This document shows positions 39,787 to 54,109 of a stretch of 64,000 nucleotides of DNA, piece after piece. The first letter of the stretch is position 1, and every line of letters starts with the position of its first letter. Where the stretch lies: NCBI GenBank assembly GCA_963573385.1, contig CAUYLG010062084.1:147117-211116 (forward strand), written 5' to 3'. This stretch comes from Cacajao melanocephalus (lineage: Eukaryota > Chordata > Mammalia > Primates > Pitheciidae). Both the position numbers and the translations under genes were made by a program. The notes beneath the pieces were generated by a model, which had not been told where the DNA came from, searched no databases, and was given only the letters and a program-made list of their open reading frames with translations.

Positions 39787-40080
39787 GGTCGGGCATGGTG
39801 GCTCACAACTATAATCTCAGCACTTTGGGAGGCAGAGGCAGGTGGATTATCTGAGGTCAGGTGTTTAAGACCAGCCTGGCCAACATGGTGAAACTCCATC
39901 TCTACAAAAATACAAAAATTAGCCAGGGGTGATGGCAGGTGCCTGTAATCCCAGCTACTCAGTAGTCTGAGGTGGGAGAATTGCTTGAACCTGGGAGGAG
40001 GAAGTTGCAGCGAGCCAAGATCTCATTGCACTCTAGGTAGCCTGGGTAACAGAGCGAGATTCCGTCTCAAAGAAAAAAAA
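39787..40080 (+). mobile_element. AluS
   Basis: Full-length. An imperfect 'tgac(a)ttttgg' on each side suggests the target duplication. Confidence 0.95.
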
Positions 40081-42000
40081 ATTGACATTTTGGAAAAGAG
40101 CTGCAGGTGGCAACCCTTGAAAGAGTCATTGGGCAGTCAGGAGTGGGGGTCTGAAGGCATGTTTTGAAAATTTTAAAAGTAATTCTGGAATAAGGTATTT
40201 AATGGGAAACAGACTTGCTTCCTGTTGTTTCCCACGGCATAGGGATATTGAAGAATAATTGGAAATAAAATAATTGTTATTTAACTTATAATGATTTTCT
40301 TACAGTGATTTGGGTTAATAACTTGTATATTCTAAAATTTACCTCTTCTTCTTTCTGAAGTCATGGTATTATGATTCGAAAAGACATTGATTGAATTTGG
40401 GGCAGACCTCAAACACAACTAGATTCAAAAGCTGAATAGATGGGTTGACAAATGAGGACACTGTTACCAGTTTAATCCCCATATGGGCCAATTAGTTTCA
40501 CATAGAGAAGAACTCTGTTCCAAAGCCACAGATTGCACCATTAACCCCAGTCAGCCGTCTCCAAATTGAGTGTCATTGATCACAAGAGGCCCAGGTATGA
40601 GTGTCGATAGCTCAGCAGAAACCCATCATCACCTCTGAGAGCAGAGCCCTCCTGTTACTTCATACATCCTTCATCCCAGACATGCCAGAGAATATTACCT
40701 TAGGATGGAGAAGTTGAAGGCCCCTCTGTGCCTCCACTTCCTGCACCCCACAATCCTATTGTAAAATGTGAAAAATTGTAGTTACGTAGCTTCCATTTTT
40801 GTATGAAATCTACATGCTTTAGAGGAAATTAATAGCATTATTGATAAGCAATATGACTGGCAAGCAACAAATGATTTATGAATTCATTTCATCATCACTT
40901 AAGGGTACCTCAGAAATTCTACCATTGCCTCAAACAGATGAGAAAAGCCAAATACATGTTTTCTAGCTCTTAGAACCTTATTACTTCTGGCTAGTTTGTA
41001 GAGTAATAAAATTTAATATCAGAAGTAGATTTATATTAAATGTGAAACCTGTAAAAGATGACACCTAAAGTCCTTGATTGGTCTAAAATGTAAATTTTTC
41101 TTAAGCTTGTTTATTCTCTAAACAAACCAAATCATACCTAACTTCTTGCTACAGAAAAATTTTAGAGCCACCCTTAACTTGGGACTCAGCCTGCAAAATC
41201 ATCTCAAAGAGTAATTTGGGGTAAAATGAGGTCAAATTAAGGTAATTTAAAAATAGACATTAATAAAAATAGTGCCATCCCAACCATCACTTCTACAAAC
41301 CTATAATAGATGTTGTGATATGTGAATTCATTTAGCATACCTATCTTTTAGTAATAAAATGTAATTAACTTAACGATAAAACTGATTTTAGTAAAAAGCT
41401 GACACAGTTTTTCTGTGTAACAGAGCCAACACTCTTGGTTTTTTTTAATGAATCTTTTGAATGAAGCCAAAAATTTGGAGAATAAAAGAACAATGATTTA
41501 AATCCAATGGCTAAGGGTCTGGGTAGATTTGTGATCCACTCCTTCTCAGGCAGGAATTACTTGCATATAGGACTAGAGTTCATGGACATTTTCCAAATGT
41601 TGAAACCACTGTATTTTTCTTTATCTTCTGTCTGTATGATGTTTATTTTTTGCATTCCTTGTCACTCTTGACTTGCTACTTCTTATCCTAAAGAGACACC
41701 CAAACACTAAATATTGTTTCCCTTCCTTCCAAAAGTTCTATAGTAAAGGTTTCAGTGAATAAAATAGCTAGCCCTTTCTCCCCGTTGTAAATGTGGATCC
41801 CAACAGACACATACAATATAAAAAAAGACACTGGAAAAGAAAATAGCAGCTTGACATTAGTAAAAGCTGGATTAGAGGATGTGTATTAGCCCTGCAGACA
41901 AATAAGCTTGCAAACACTTTTCCCTAGAAGCAGAACAGTACATGCCACACCCACGGGGCAGGCCTCTTTTAGTATGGGGGAGCATTCAGGCTAACCTGTC
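40081..42000. other. Single-copy-looking intergenic DNA
   Basis: 1.9 kb with no repeat family recognised and no coding frame of note. The longest repeat-poor stretch before the CpG island and a candidate place to look for conserved noncoding elements. Confidence 0.45.
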
Positions 42001-42740
42001 TTCCAAACAGGGAGCCCCAGGATGGACTAAGTGCCCAGTACTTTCCCCTGGACTCCTCCATCAGACAAGTCTCCAGTGAGGGGGGAGTCAGGGATGGCAC
42101 AGACCAGGAGTGTAACTTCCATCCACATGGAAACAAGAGGGCAGAAAGAAAGGAGGTTGTCCCTCCACAGAGCTGTTTGTTCTTTAAACTTGGATTTTCC
42201 CAAGGCATACTGGAGTTCCTTCCTACAGCACTGACTGTGATTCCAGGGAACTTGTGCTGTCAGCAGGTTGATGTGTTTTCTCAAGTTGGAGTCCAAGGAG
42301 ACGGACTGTGGGATGGAGACAGCCCTGCAGGAAGTTTGCAGGGTGTGCTCTCACAATCAATGCCTGTCAGGGGGTGGAGGCAGGATTGGGCAGGGGAAAG
42401 TGCTGTGCAGTCACAACAAAGACCCCAGCTGATCCCCTGCTAGGGACTGGGGGTCTGGGAGAGAGATGCCCAGTGTGCCCATCTATATGGGCCGGCAGAC
42501 TCCTCCTGAACTGAGCTAAGGGGGCTGGACTTTCCACCTTCACATGTATGGTCATTGGGAAGGGGGTGTAATTTGTGGTAACGTGGCTCTCTCGGTAGAT
42601 GGCAATTCCTAGAAAAGGGACTTATGTGTCAGTGGCCAACAGTTCCAGCAGCTGGTAAAGTGGCTGCTTCCATCCTGGAAGGAGGGGTCTGTGGATCCGG
42701 GCAGTGACTGTAGCATCCACTACTTCATTGAAGGAACCCA
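42001..42740. other. GC-richer block, possible LTR or ERV internal sequence
   Basis: Composition changes sharply from the AT-rich flanks, and overlapping frames occur on both strands (41969-42555). The style resembles retroviral LTR or internal sequence, but I cannot match a family. No gene call is justified. Confidence 0.3.
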
Positions 42741-43149
42741 AATGCAAGACATACACCAACTAAAGCTCAAGGAACTAAAATGGAAGGTGTTATGGTTCTG
42801 TCTTCATCCTATGTTATTCCAACAAGCACCCAACAAGCATTGCCACGTGGTCCTTCCTCCTCCACGCCATGAAGCATGAAATCTGTCACATTTCTCCCAG
42901 CTCTCTATAAAACCCTATCCACACACATCTTTTTCACATTAACTCTTGTCTTGCAGAGGTGTACACCTTTCCTTCAAAGTTTATCCCTTCCTGTTGATTC
43001 TCTTACCATACCCTTCAGAATCATTCCTTAGTATGTGATCTGTTTTTCCCTTCGTTTTCAAGCTCTCCCTCTCAACTAGTTCTTTCCCTAACCCTGTTTA
43101 TATTATCTAGTTTATCTCATTCTTTTTTAAAATTTGTTTTTAAAGTTTT

Positions 43150-43259
43150 TTCAAAGATGGGATCTCACTTGTATTGCCCACACTAGCCTCAAACTTATGG
43201 TCTCAATGGATCCTCTCACCTCAGCTTCCTGAGCAGCTGGGACACACCATGCCTGGCTC
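43150..43259 (-). mobile_element. Eroded Alu/FLAM fragment
   Basis: 'gatgggatctcacttgtatt', 'cctcaaacttatggtctcaa' and 'cctcagcttcctgagcagct' are reversed Alu left-arm blocks with many changes. Confidence 0.75.
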
Positions 43260-43289
43260 TTCACTCTTAATTTTTTTAAAAAAGAAGTT

Positions 43290-44380
43290 TCATTGCCTTG
43301 GATCCCCTTCTGGCTATCATTCATTTCCCAAATTCAGGTGTATAGGAAATTTAACATTATTTCTAGAACTCAACTCTGTTTCTATGTTGAGCCTCCATTT
43401 TGCTACATGGTTGGAAACTTCCTATCTGCCTGGGATTGTGATGAAGCTCTAGAGGGAAGGCAGTGGGGAGAAGGACTTGCACGGGAGCAATTCCTCTGGA
43501 TAGAGAAGGGCTACTGGTCTTGGTTGTCTGTGCACACTGGTGTCCTCTGAGATACTGGTCATCTTGATTGCCCCTTGATTGACCTCAAAGTTACTTCTGA
43601 TCTGTTCCTCTGTCCACTCATTTCCATTTGCTGGTGTATTGAAACCATGATGCTGATCCTGCACCATTGTAGGACATGTGAATCTCAGAAATCGTCCTAA
43701 AGCCTGTGCAAACTCAGAAATCCTGATTGTACAGAAACTACTGTGTTCTGTGTTGCTGCCCAGGCTACACTGGCCCCAGGAAGCCCTGAGGGGCCTGAAC
43801 GCCTTCATTCACCATCCGGGCATGTCTGTGTCCGGTCCTTCCTTCCATCCAGGCTCCCTTAAGAAAAGAAAGCACAACTTCCCTCTTCTTTGGGAATCCC
43901 GAACCTCTTTCTTGTACTGTCCCCACGGGGCAGGTAATAGAACCAGCCCTTCCCCAGAGACCCACCCATCTACTCCTGTCCTCTCTTCCTCCTGCTAGGC
44001 TGACATTCTTTCTAATGGTGGTGGTGGTGATGTGCATGAAACCTCGTTCTTACAACATCACATCTTCTCCCTCATTCACTGTTTTAAGCCCCAGAGTCAT
44101 TTCTGTTTCCCACTGAGGGTTAGGCTTCTGAAACTAAAAAGTCAGAGAAGGTCTTTTCCTCATGTCTCTGCTGTCATCTGTTTGCAGAGGCAAGGATCTT
44201 CTAGTTCACTGGACAGCCAGTAAGGGCCACAGGGAGTCAGAAACTAGGGAACAGTTAATATCCCAAACTAAAGTAATGCCCAGCTACATTTAAGCAAAGT
44301 GCCAGCCCAGAACTTGGCTCCCAGTAGGTTTCAATAAATATCAGTTTCTCCCCTCATCATCAATCTGCCATTTTCTTTTA
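43290..44380. other. Intergenic stretch, no feature recognised
   Basis: Moderate GC with several overlapping short frames on both strands (43174-44223), none with recognisable content. 44290-44345 ends in 'gtttcaataaatatcag', which may be a MIR or L2 tail. Confidence 0.4.
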
Positions 44381-44389
44381 AATGCAGTT

Positions 44390-45655
44390 CAATGAAGCTT
44401 TCACTCCCATTACACCACAAAATTACTTCAACCAAGGTAAGCAATGACTTCCCAGTTGTAAAATTCAGTAGGCATTATCAGGGTTTATCTTTTATTTTAC
44501 CTCTGTGCAACATTCACACTGCAAACGCTGCCCTCTTCCTGATATTCTCTCCTCCCTTGGCTTTCATAACTCCTGTTTCTCTTCCCACCTATTTAACTTT
44601 TTTTCCTCCATCTCCTTTTGGCCTCCAGTGTTAGTGCTTCCTAAGGTTTGGTTCTTACAACACATTGCTGCTCGGAGCCACTTACCCCATGCTCCAATGC
44701 AAGCCTCCATCCAAACCAAGCCTTTTAGTCAGAACCCTCCATTTCCATATTTAAGAATGCTTCTGATACTAAATCAGTAGAGTGCTCACTGGAGCACTTG
44801 GCACAAAGTAAGAACTCAACTGCGTTAGCTATTGTGTGTATTGCTGTATCTACCTGGAAGCCTCACAGGTGCATTTGCATTTCGACACGTCCAAAATGAC
44901 TCATCTTCTTTTCTCTTCATAACCCCAGCCTCTTGCCAACCTTCTTCTCCAAAATGAGCAATAACAACCATAGTGTATGCATGTTCATCCACACACACGC
45001 AGCCCATTCCTCCTCCTGGTGCCAGGAGGGGAGAATTCTGGGCATCAGCCTTCATTCCTTCTTCTATTTACCACCCCTCTATCCACTGTATGATCACTCA
45101 TTCCTGTTGATTCTACATCATCTTATTCAAGTCTTCCTTCTCCCTCTCCACTGCCCCTGCATTCATATAGACTCTTCTTTCCCCTTATGATAATTCAAGT
45201 CCAGTTTGAGCTTGAATTATCATATCACTCATGTCACTGAGGCATATCTCATATCACAGAGACCTTCCTTGCACCCATTTTCTTTGAGTCCCCAGTGTTA
45301 CTTTCTTCTGCTTTTTGGGGTACTCTTTTCACTGCAGGAAATGTTTTCCTCCCTCTGCCTGATCAACTTCAGACCTCATTTTAAAGCTCAGCTAAAATAT
45401 CATTAACCTGTCTTTAGGTTTACCTCACTCATTCCCTCTCATTTCATTATTAATTGCTCCCAATGGTAATATTCTCATATCCCTTTACATACATTTCTGT
45501 CATAGCACTTATTTGTATTATAGTTGCTTATGTCTCTCTGATAGCTGGAGCTTCTTGGAAGGAGATTCTGTGTTGAACTTATATCTATCTATAGACCTTT
45601 ATCTATAGGGAGAGTCAAGAAACGTTTATGGAATTAAGTTGAAGTGAATGCCAAA
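44390..45655 (+). mobile_element. L2 LINE, ORF2 through 3' end
   Basis: One of the longest L2 copies here. 'gacttcccagttgtaaaatt', 'ctcttcctgatattctctcc' and 'cccttggctttcataactcc' (44440-44570) are the L2 RT region. 'cacgtccaaaatgactcatc' (44886) and 'ttcctgttgattctacatca' (45101) are further downstream ORF2. 'catagcacttatttgtatta' (45502) and 'agctggagcttcttggaagg' (45543) are the 3' end. All frames are broken. A MIR-like tail interrupts at about 44790-44850. Confidence 0.78.
44785..44852 (+). mobile_element. MIR 3'-end fragment
   Basis: 'gcacttggcacaaagtaaga', then 'actcaactgcgttagctatt' matches the MIR tail. Confidence 0.65.
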
Positions 45656-46225
45656 ATACGAACTGTATAATCTAAGGCTTAAAGTATTTTATCAGGGAAG
45701 ATAATGGGACTGGTAAATATGCAAATAAGTTTTATGATACCCTGAGTGGAGATTTAAGAAAAAGAGGGTTATCATCACCATCAAGGAAAGAGTGCATAAA
45801 GAGTAACGAAATTTGGAGACTTTTTTTCCTCACTCTTCGTAAGTTTTCCCTTATGGATTAAAGAAGCTTCTGCTCGTAAATATGATTTCTAGATGTCATG
45901 TAATTCAGACTTTCTCAGATATTTGGGAGAAGAAGACAGCTATGAGGGAGTAACTTTTCAGAAGATGAGGGGTGGAAAGAGACAATGTAGGCAAACATGA
46001 CGTATATTTAGCAAATTGTTACTTTCTGAACACTGTATACTCAAGGATCCCAATAGTTCTTTGAATGCAGCAAGAAAAAGGTCAGGAGTTTAAAATTAGA
46101 CCCCAAAGTCCAATATTTTCTCAATTTTTAATACCTTGATAAAGAACAAAGGAAGGCACACCTCTCTTTGGTAATCATAGACACGAAAGGGAAATCAAGG
46201 CAGTCTTACATTATTTTAAAAAATC
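45656..46225. other. Intergenic stretch, no feature recognised
   Basis: No recognised repeat or gene. Confidence 0.4.
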
Positions 46226-46522
46226 TGGCTGGCGTGGTGGCTCATGTCTGTAATCCCAGCACTTTGGGAGGCCAAGGCAGGTGGATCGCCTGAGGTCAGA
46301 GTTCGAGACTAGCCTGGCCAACGTGGCAAAACCCCGTCTCTATTACAAATACAAAAAAAAATTAGCTGGGCGTAGTGGCACACACCTGCATTTCCAGCTA
46401 CTTGGGAGGCTGAGGCAGGATAAAATTGCTTGAACCCAGGAGGCGGAGGTTGCAGTGAGCTGAGAATGTGCCACTGCACTCCAGCCTGGGCAGCAGAGCA
46501 AGACTCCATCTCAAAAAAAAAA
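46226..46522 (+). mobile_element. AluS
   Basis: Full-length dimeric Alu with poly(A) tail. Confidence 0.95.
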
Positions 46523-46974
46523 GTATGTAAAAATTCAGTATTTATAACTCATGTCTGTATTTAGAGGTTTTCATAGCTCAGCATGACCTTTGTGCAAGAG
46601 ACTGACTCTCATACAAATTGCACATTTATCTTTTTATTCTTGATTTTGTGGCATCTATACCATAGCATCTTCTGAGATAAAATTTCGATGTGTTCAACTT
46701 TAAATTGCTTAATAAAAAAATTTGAGAAATTAGCCAAGGGCAAGAGTCTCTAAAAATATTTAATAGTAATGTAGGTAATAATGTATGAAAAAGGCAATTT
46801 GTTGCAACATATTTATCAAACAGAAATACAAACATGTATAGAAGATACTATTTTAATTAATTTTGTGCCTTGAACACCTGTTAAGTATCTTATTCAGTAA
46901 TAGCTGATAATGTTTTAATGCATGTAAGCACACATCTAAATAAGAAACAGAGAAAATAGTAATACCACAGAGAA
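46523..46974. other. Intergenic stretch, no feature recognised
   Basis: AT-rich. The minus frame at 46626-46835 has no support. Confidence 0.4.
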
Positions 46975-47283
46975 TTTTTTTTTTTTTTGAGATAGAGACT
47001 CACTCTGTCACCCAAGCTGCAGTGCAGTGGAGCAATCACAGCTCACTGCAGCCTCAACCACCTGGGCTCAAGTTATCCTCTCACCTCAGCCCCTTCAACC
47101 ACCAACAGCTGGGACTACAGGCGTGAACCACCATGCCTGGCTAATTTAAAAAATAATAATTTTAGTAGAGAGCAGGTCTTGTTATGCTGCCCAAGCTGGT
47201 TTCAAACTCCTGAGTTCAAGTCATTCTCCTGCCTTGTCCTCCCAAAATACTGGGATTACAGGCATGAGCCACCATGCCTGGCT
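46975..47283 (-). mobile_element. AluJ
   Basis: Reverse-orientation dimeric Alu with poly(T) head at 46975-46988. 'gagaat' on both sides is a short candidate target duplication. Confidence 0.94.
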
Positions 47284-49765
<2,482 letters not shown>

Positions 49766-49769
49766 GTTT

Positions 49770-49990
49770 AGCCTGCTGACCACTCACTGTGTTTTAGGTA
49801 CTAATATTTCATAAAATTTAATTCACCTAAGTTGTTGAAATAGTTGTAACTGCCATTTCACAAATGAGGAAATTAAAGCTTAGAAAACGTAAGCAACTTG
49901 CCTGAGATGAGACAAATGATGCAGAGAGAGGATTTGAACTCTGGTCTGCAAGTCTCCAGAGCACTTTTATGTTCTTTCCAATAAATCATT
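49770..49990 (-). mobile_element. MIR SINE
   Basis: Reversed MIR: 'ccatttcacaaatgaggaaa', 'ttaaagcttagaaaacgtaa' and 'ggatttgaactctggtctgc'. Confidence 0.87.
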
Positions 49991-50174
49991 TTGCATCCCA
50001 AGAAGAAAATACTATATGAACTGTACACAGTATACAGATTAGTGCATTTGTTAGAACATCAGAACATGTATTTCTTCCACACTTTTTCTGTGCCTACTTT
50101 GTCCCATGCCCCACCCTAGGACAAAACACCCTTTCTATTAATACAGAAGAGCAGTAACTTAATTTTTGTTACGT

Positions 50175-50709
50175 GATGCCCTGGTCTGCATTTTTGTGTT
50201 TCCCTAAATTCATAGATGGAAATCCTAACTTTCAAAGTGTGTTAGTAGATGGGACCTTTGAAAGGTGATTAAGTCATGAGGGTTTGAGCCTTCAATAATG
50301 AGATTAGTGCCCTTATAAAAGAGGCTCAAGATGGCTGGGCAATTCACTCATGCTTGTGGTCTCAGCTGCTCAGGAGGCTGAGGCAGGAGGATTGCTTGAG
50401 CCCAGAAGTTCCAGGCTACAGTGAGCTATGATCATGCCACTGCACTCCAGCCTGGCTGACAGAATGAGACCCTGTCTCAAAAAAAAAAAGTGGTTCAACA
50501 GAGTTCCCTCATTCTTTCTAAAATGTGAGGACACAGCAAGAAGTCACCATCTACAAACCAGGAAACGGAACCCTCTTTAGACACCAAATCTGCTGGTGCC
50601 TTGATCTTGGACTTCCCAGCCTCCAGAACTGTGAGAAATAAATTTCTGTTCTTTATATGCTACCTAGTTGATGGTATTTTGTTATAGCAGCCTGAAGGGA
50701 CTTAGACAC
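50175..50709 (+). mobile_element. MLT1-type MaLR LTR, split by Alu
   Basis: 'gattaagtcatgagggtttg', 'attagtgcccttataaaaga', 'ccttgatcttggacttccca', 'ctccagaactgtgagaaata' and 'tattttgttatagcagcct' are in MLT1 order. Near full-length LTR interrupted at 50332-50490. Confidence 0.92.
50332..50490 (+). mobile_element. Alu right monomer (FRAM-like)
   Basis: Single right-arm element with poly(A) inserted into the MLT1. Confidence 0.88.
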
Positions 50710-52420
50710 TAGACGCTCTGAAATTTTAAATATTCTTCCAGTTTTAGTTACTCCCAAGAAATGAGGGAAGTACCAAGAAATAGCTCAGTACCAAATTCAG
50801 ACATTGGTGGTAAAGAAGAATGAACATTTTTCTTAAAATGCCTAAATAACTACTACTGAGAAATGTTAGTCTTAAGAATATTTGGTGTAATAAAGACTGA
50901 AGGCTTTCTTTGCAAAATTTAGTAGGGCCATTTCCAGGGATGAACATGCTGGCTGCACCCCAGGTTATTGGATGCAATGGCAAAGTAGAAAAAAAATCTA
51001 GCCCATACTCTGTATGGAGTACCAACATACCACAATTGGCAGATTCTGCCAAATTCATACAGGCATAGTCTGAGAGAAAGAACAATGTTATTGAAATAAG
51101 TAATAGTTATAATTGATAGTAATTCTATTATAAAATCAGACATGCTTTTACCATGGACATTTATGAAACTACTGTAGTCCATAAACAAAAATAGAGCAGA
51201 AATAAAAACTTACAATTCTTCAAATACGTGAAGCCCAGAGTATGTAATTCATTCTCATATAATTAATTTTAGGGTTTAATCCATCTAAGATTTAATACAA
51301 TCTAACCAGACTAGGCAAAATATTTTGAGGTAGTATGGGTCATGACACCTTCAGCTCTTATAAATATATTGATGTTAAATCTGGGAACAAATGAATATCT
51401 CACTGATAAGAGGTATCTAGCAATTCAGTAATTCCAGATACCCAAACTCTCAAAAGTTAAGTATTTAAAGTTTCAGATACACTTTTTAGTGCTGGTGTCA
51501 TAAGGGACTATTTTCTTAAAAATAAAAAGCAAATTGGGGGTACTATGGAATAAAAATATGACCCATTTTTGTGTTTTACAGCAAGAAACCTGTAACCCAA
51601 TAATTTTGCCAATAGTAACTGTGAGAGGTCTAATAATTACAGGAATACATTATGTGTGTTTTATAGATAAAAACAAATAGGATGAAGTCTGTTTATTAAT
51701 CAGCTCATAGCCTGCTGGGAAATATGGGAAAGGGGGAAAGGCACAGTGGAGGGCTTTATTTCAGATGGACTGTGTTATCTTAAAATGGCAAATTAAAATG
51801 GCAAAGTTTTGCTCCAGGGTGGTCAGGGAAACAAGTTTCCCCTACAAATGGAGAAAACGGAATTAAAAAAAAAAAAACCCTTGTAGTTGGTTTCCTACTC
51901 CTGTCCACAATCCCAATAGATGGACATTTCAGAAAAGATGTGAACCGAGATGTGTAAATATTAATACAACACACTATATAAATACCAGGGGTGCTTTAGT
52001 ATAAAAGAATGACTACCATAAGAGTTGTCAGGACATGGAAAAGCATTGAACCAAGTGCATGTTAGGAGAAGGAACTCTTCGCAGAAAGAAGCCACCGGCA
52101 TTAACAAAACCGTTGCAATGGGAGAAAATAACAGGTACATCAACAAGGCAAGAGCCACGTGGCGGGATAATAGGGATGCTGGCCTAGTGTTTCCAGAAGC
52201 GACAAAACCTGTAAACTTTTATAACTTTCTGAAGTGCGCTGCATGGTAAAACATGGTCATTCTGCAAAAAAGTGTCCCCAATGTATAGTCTCAGGAGTCA
52301 CGGACTTCAAAAGAAACGGTCTCCTCGTAGTGAATGTAGTACCTCGTGGCTTTCCCAAAGTCATTGAAAACGAATATCCCTAAAAAGGGTGTGATTTTAA
52401 GAGTGAATTACGATTCGCCC
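50710..52420. other. Single-copy-looking DNA upstream of the CpG island
   Basis: 1.7 kb with no recognised transposon. GC content starts to rise after about 52020. This is the proximal upstream flank of the promoter below; 52144-52165 includes 'cacgtggcgggataatag', with an E-box (CACGTG). Confidence 0.45.
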
Positions 52421-53055
52421 GCAAGCTGTGTACCGTGTGTGGACGAATGCTTACAGCCAGCGGTGCGGGAAGGCCGTTCGGAGAGGTGTTCTTGGTCTGC
52501 GGTGGTCTCCGGGGATCATCAGGAACGGTTCGTGCTACGGACGGACCCCGGGTCCCTCTTCCCCGAGGCGCAGAGGTGGGGTCGGCTCCCGGCCGGCTCC
52601 GCGCTCTCGGGTTCCTTCCTCATTGGGCACCGCCCACCTCGTGGGCTTCCAGGTGCGAGCCCTCAAGCCGGGCCGATTTCCCTCAGGGGCCGCGGCGGGC
52701 CAGAGGAGACGCCCGGGGTCTCGCGGCGCGTGCGTCCGCGGCCAGGGCCGGTGCGTGGGTGCGCGGAGGAAGCGGCTGGGCGAGGAGCCTCTGTTCTCAG
52801 GCCTCGGGTGCCTGCCAAGGGCCACGCGGGCGCGGGGGAAACCCAGAACTTCCCGCCCGGGAACGACTGCCCCCGCTCCCGGCTCTGGCTGGCTAGGGGG
52901 ATGTTCTCGCGAGAGGAGAGGGGGCGCGGGGCGCCGTGGGTTTGGGGGCGCGGGGAAGCCTGAGGACGAGGGCCGGGCAGGGAGGGGAGCAGAGGCGGCG
53001 GGCAGGGCCGGGGACGCGGGGAAGCCGCTCCCGCCAGTCGCCGAGAGCCAGCCCC

Positions 53056-53063
53056 TGACGTCA
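53056..53063. promoter_or_regulatory. Consensus cAMP-response element
   Basis: Perfect palindrome TGACGTCA, about 225 bases upstream of the AT-rich segment at 53282. CREB/ATF proteins bind this motif in many CpG-island promoters. Binding here is inferred. Confidence 0.6.
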
Positions 53064-53382
53064 GGAGTTTTCCTCAAAGTCAACAACAAGCCCCGCGGCG
53101 GCGGCGGCGAGAACCGATCGGCGGCGGCCCCGAGCGGGAGGAAGGAGGGGGCGGGGAGGCGGCGGGGGTCCCCTCAGCGAGGCGCAGCCCGGGAGGAGGC
53201 CACAGACCCCCCGCCCCGCTCCGGACGCGCCCGGGGGCCTAGAGCCGCCGCCCTGCCGGCGTGACCCGGCCCCCGCCCGAGCGGTGTTTTTTGGTGATGA
53301 ATTTGTAGCCGATATCCGATTCCCAAGTAGAGTCTCCGCCTCCTCCTCTCCCCGCCGCCGCCCTCTCTCCTCCCTCCCCCTC

Positions 53383-53414
<32 letters not shown>
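53383..53414 (+). repeat. (CCG)n trinucleotide repeat in the putative 5' UTR
   Basis: Ten uninterrupted CCG units plus CC. A shorter GCC tract lies at 53640-53654 and a GCG/GGC tract at about 53093-53108. Confidence 0.95.
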
Positions 53415-53525
53415 TCCCGCTCCAGCTCCGCGGCCCGGCCCGGCCGGCTCCCTCCCTCCCTCCCCTGCAGCCCTTCGCTTGCCCTCCCGCCGGCCGCACC
53501 GGGCTCCAGGAGGCCAGAGGCTCTG

Positions 53526-53568
53526 TGGGGTGGGGGGAGGACAGGAGGGGAGGAGGAGGGAGGGGGGA
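53526..53568 (+). other. G-quadruplex-prone G-rich tract
   Basis: Multiple runs of three to six G separated by one to four bases on the plus strand. This fits the general G4 sequence rule; folding is inferred. Confidence 0.6.
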
Positions 53569-54109
53569 CCCCCGAGTCGCCCCCTCTCCTCCCCCCGCCC
53601 CCCGGCTCCATCCTCCGCCGCCGCCCGAGCAGCTGCGGGGCCGCCGCCGCCGCCTTTGCAGGTAACAGCCACCGCCCCCCACTCTCGTTCCCTCCCTGCC
53701 TGGCCTCCACTCCCTCCGGGCCCCCGGCCCCGGTGCGCCCTCCCTGCCACCCTCAGGCGGGGGGTGGCGGCGGGGTGGGGTGAGGCGGGGGCTTCTGGGT
53801 TGTCCCAGCGCCGGGGGCGTGGGCGGGGGCTGGGTCACCGGAGGCTTCGGGTGTGGGTGTGGAGGCCGGGGGATGCCCAGCGCGGTTGACACCGACACCC
53901 CTGGCTTTCCGGGGGAAGCTGGGGGGCGGCGGTGCGCAGCGGGCCGGGGGAGGGGTGTTCCCGGCCTAGCGGTACTGTCTGTGTCTGGGCTGCCCCGGCC
54001 CGGCGCCTCCTATCTCTGCGCAACTCTCGCTCCTTCCCCTCGCCCCTCCCAGCCTGGGCCGCGCCGCGTGGGGAGGGGGCGCCCGCCTGGACCGGGGACG
54101 GCGGCGAGG

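Larger units (their letters stand above)
53282..53661 (+). other. Probable 5'-noncoding first exon (5' limit unknown)
   Basis: Ends at CAG|GTAACA (exon end 53661, donor GT at 53662-53663). The donor matches consensus at -3 to +4 but has C at +5. The interval holds an AT-rich block at 53282-53330, a pyrimidine-rich stretch, ten CCG units and a G-rich stretch. A frame starting with GTG at 53284 stays open, but codes mainly for proline- and serine-rich low-complexity residues, so I favour 5' UTR. The start of transcription cannot be fixed; it may lie anywhere from about 52.6 kb to 53.3 kb. Confidence 0.5.

Noticed and set aside
52346..53264. Long plus-strand open frames (205 and 278 codons) in the CpG island
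   Set aside because: Several frames on both strands are open at once, composition is arginine/glycine/proline-rich low complexity, and no domain is recognisable. This is the expected effect of high GC on stop frequency.
53061..53898. Long minus-strand open frames (178-229 codons) over the first exon
   Set aside because: Antisense to the GC-rich 5' region, with low-complexity glycine/arginine runs from the trinucleotide tracts and no conserved motif.
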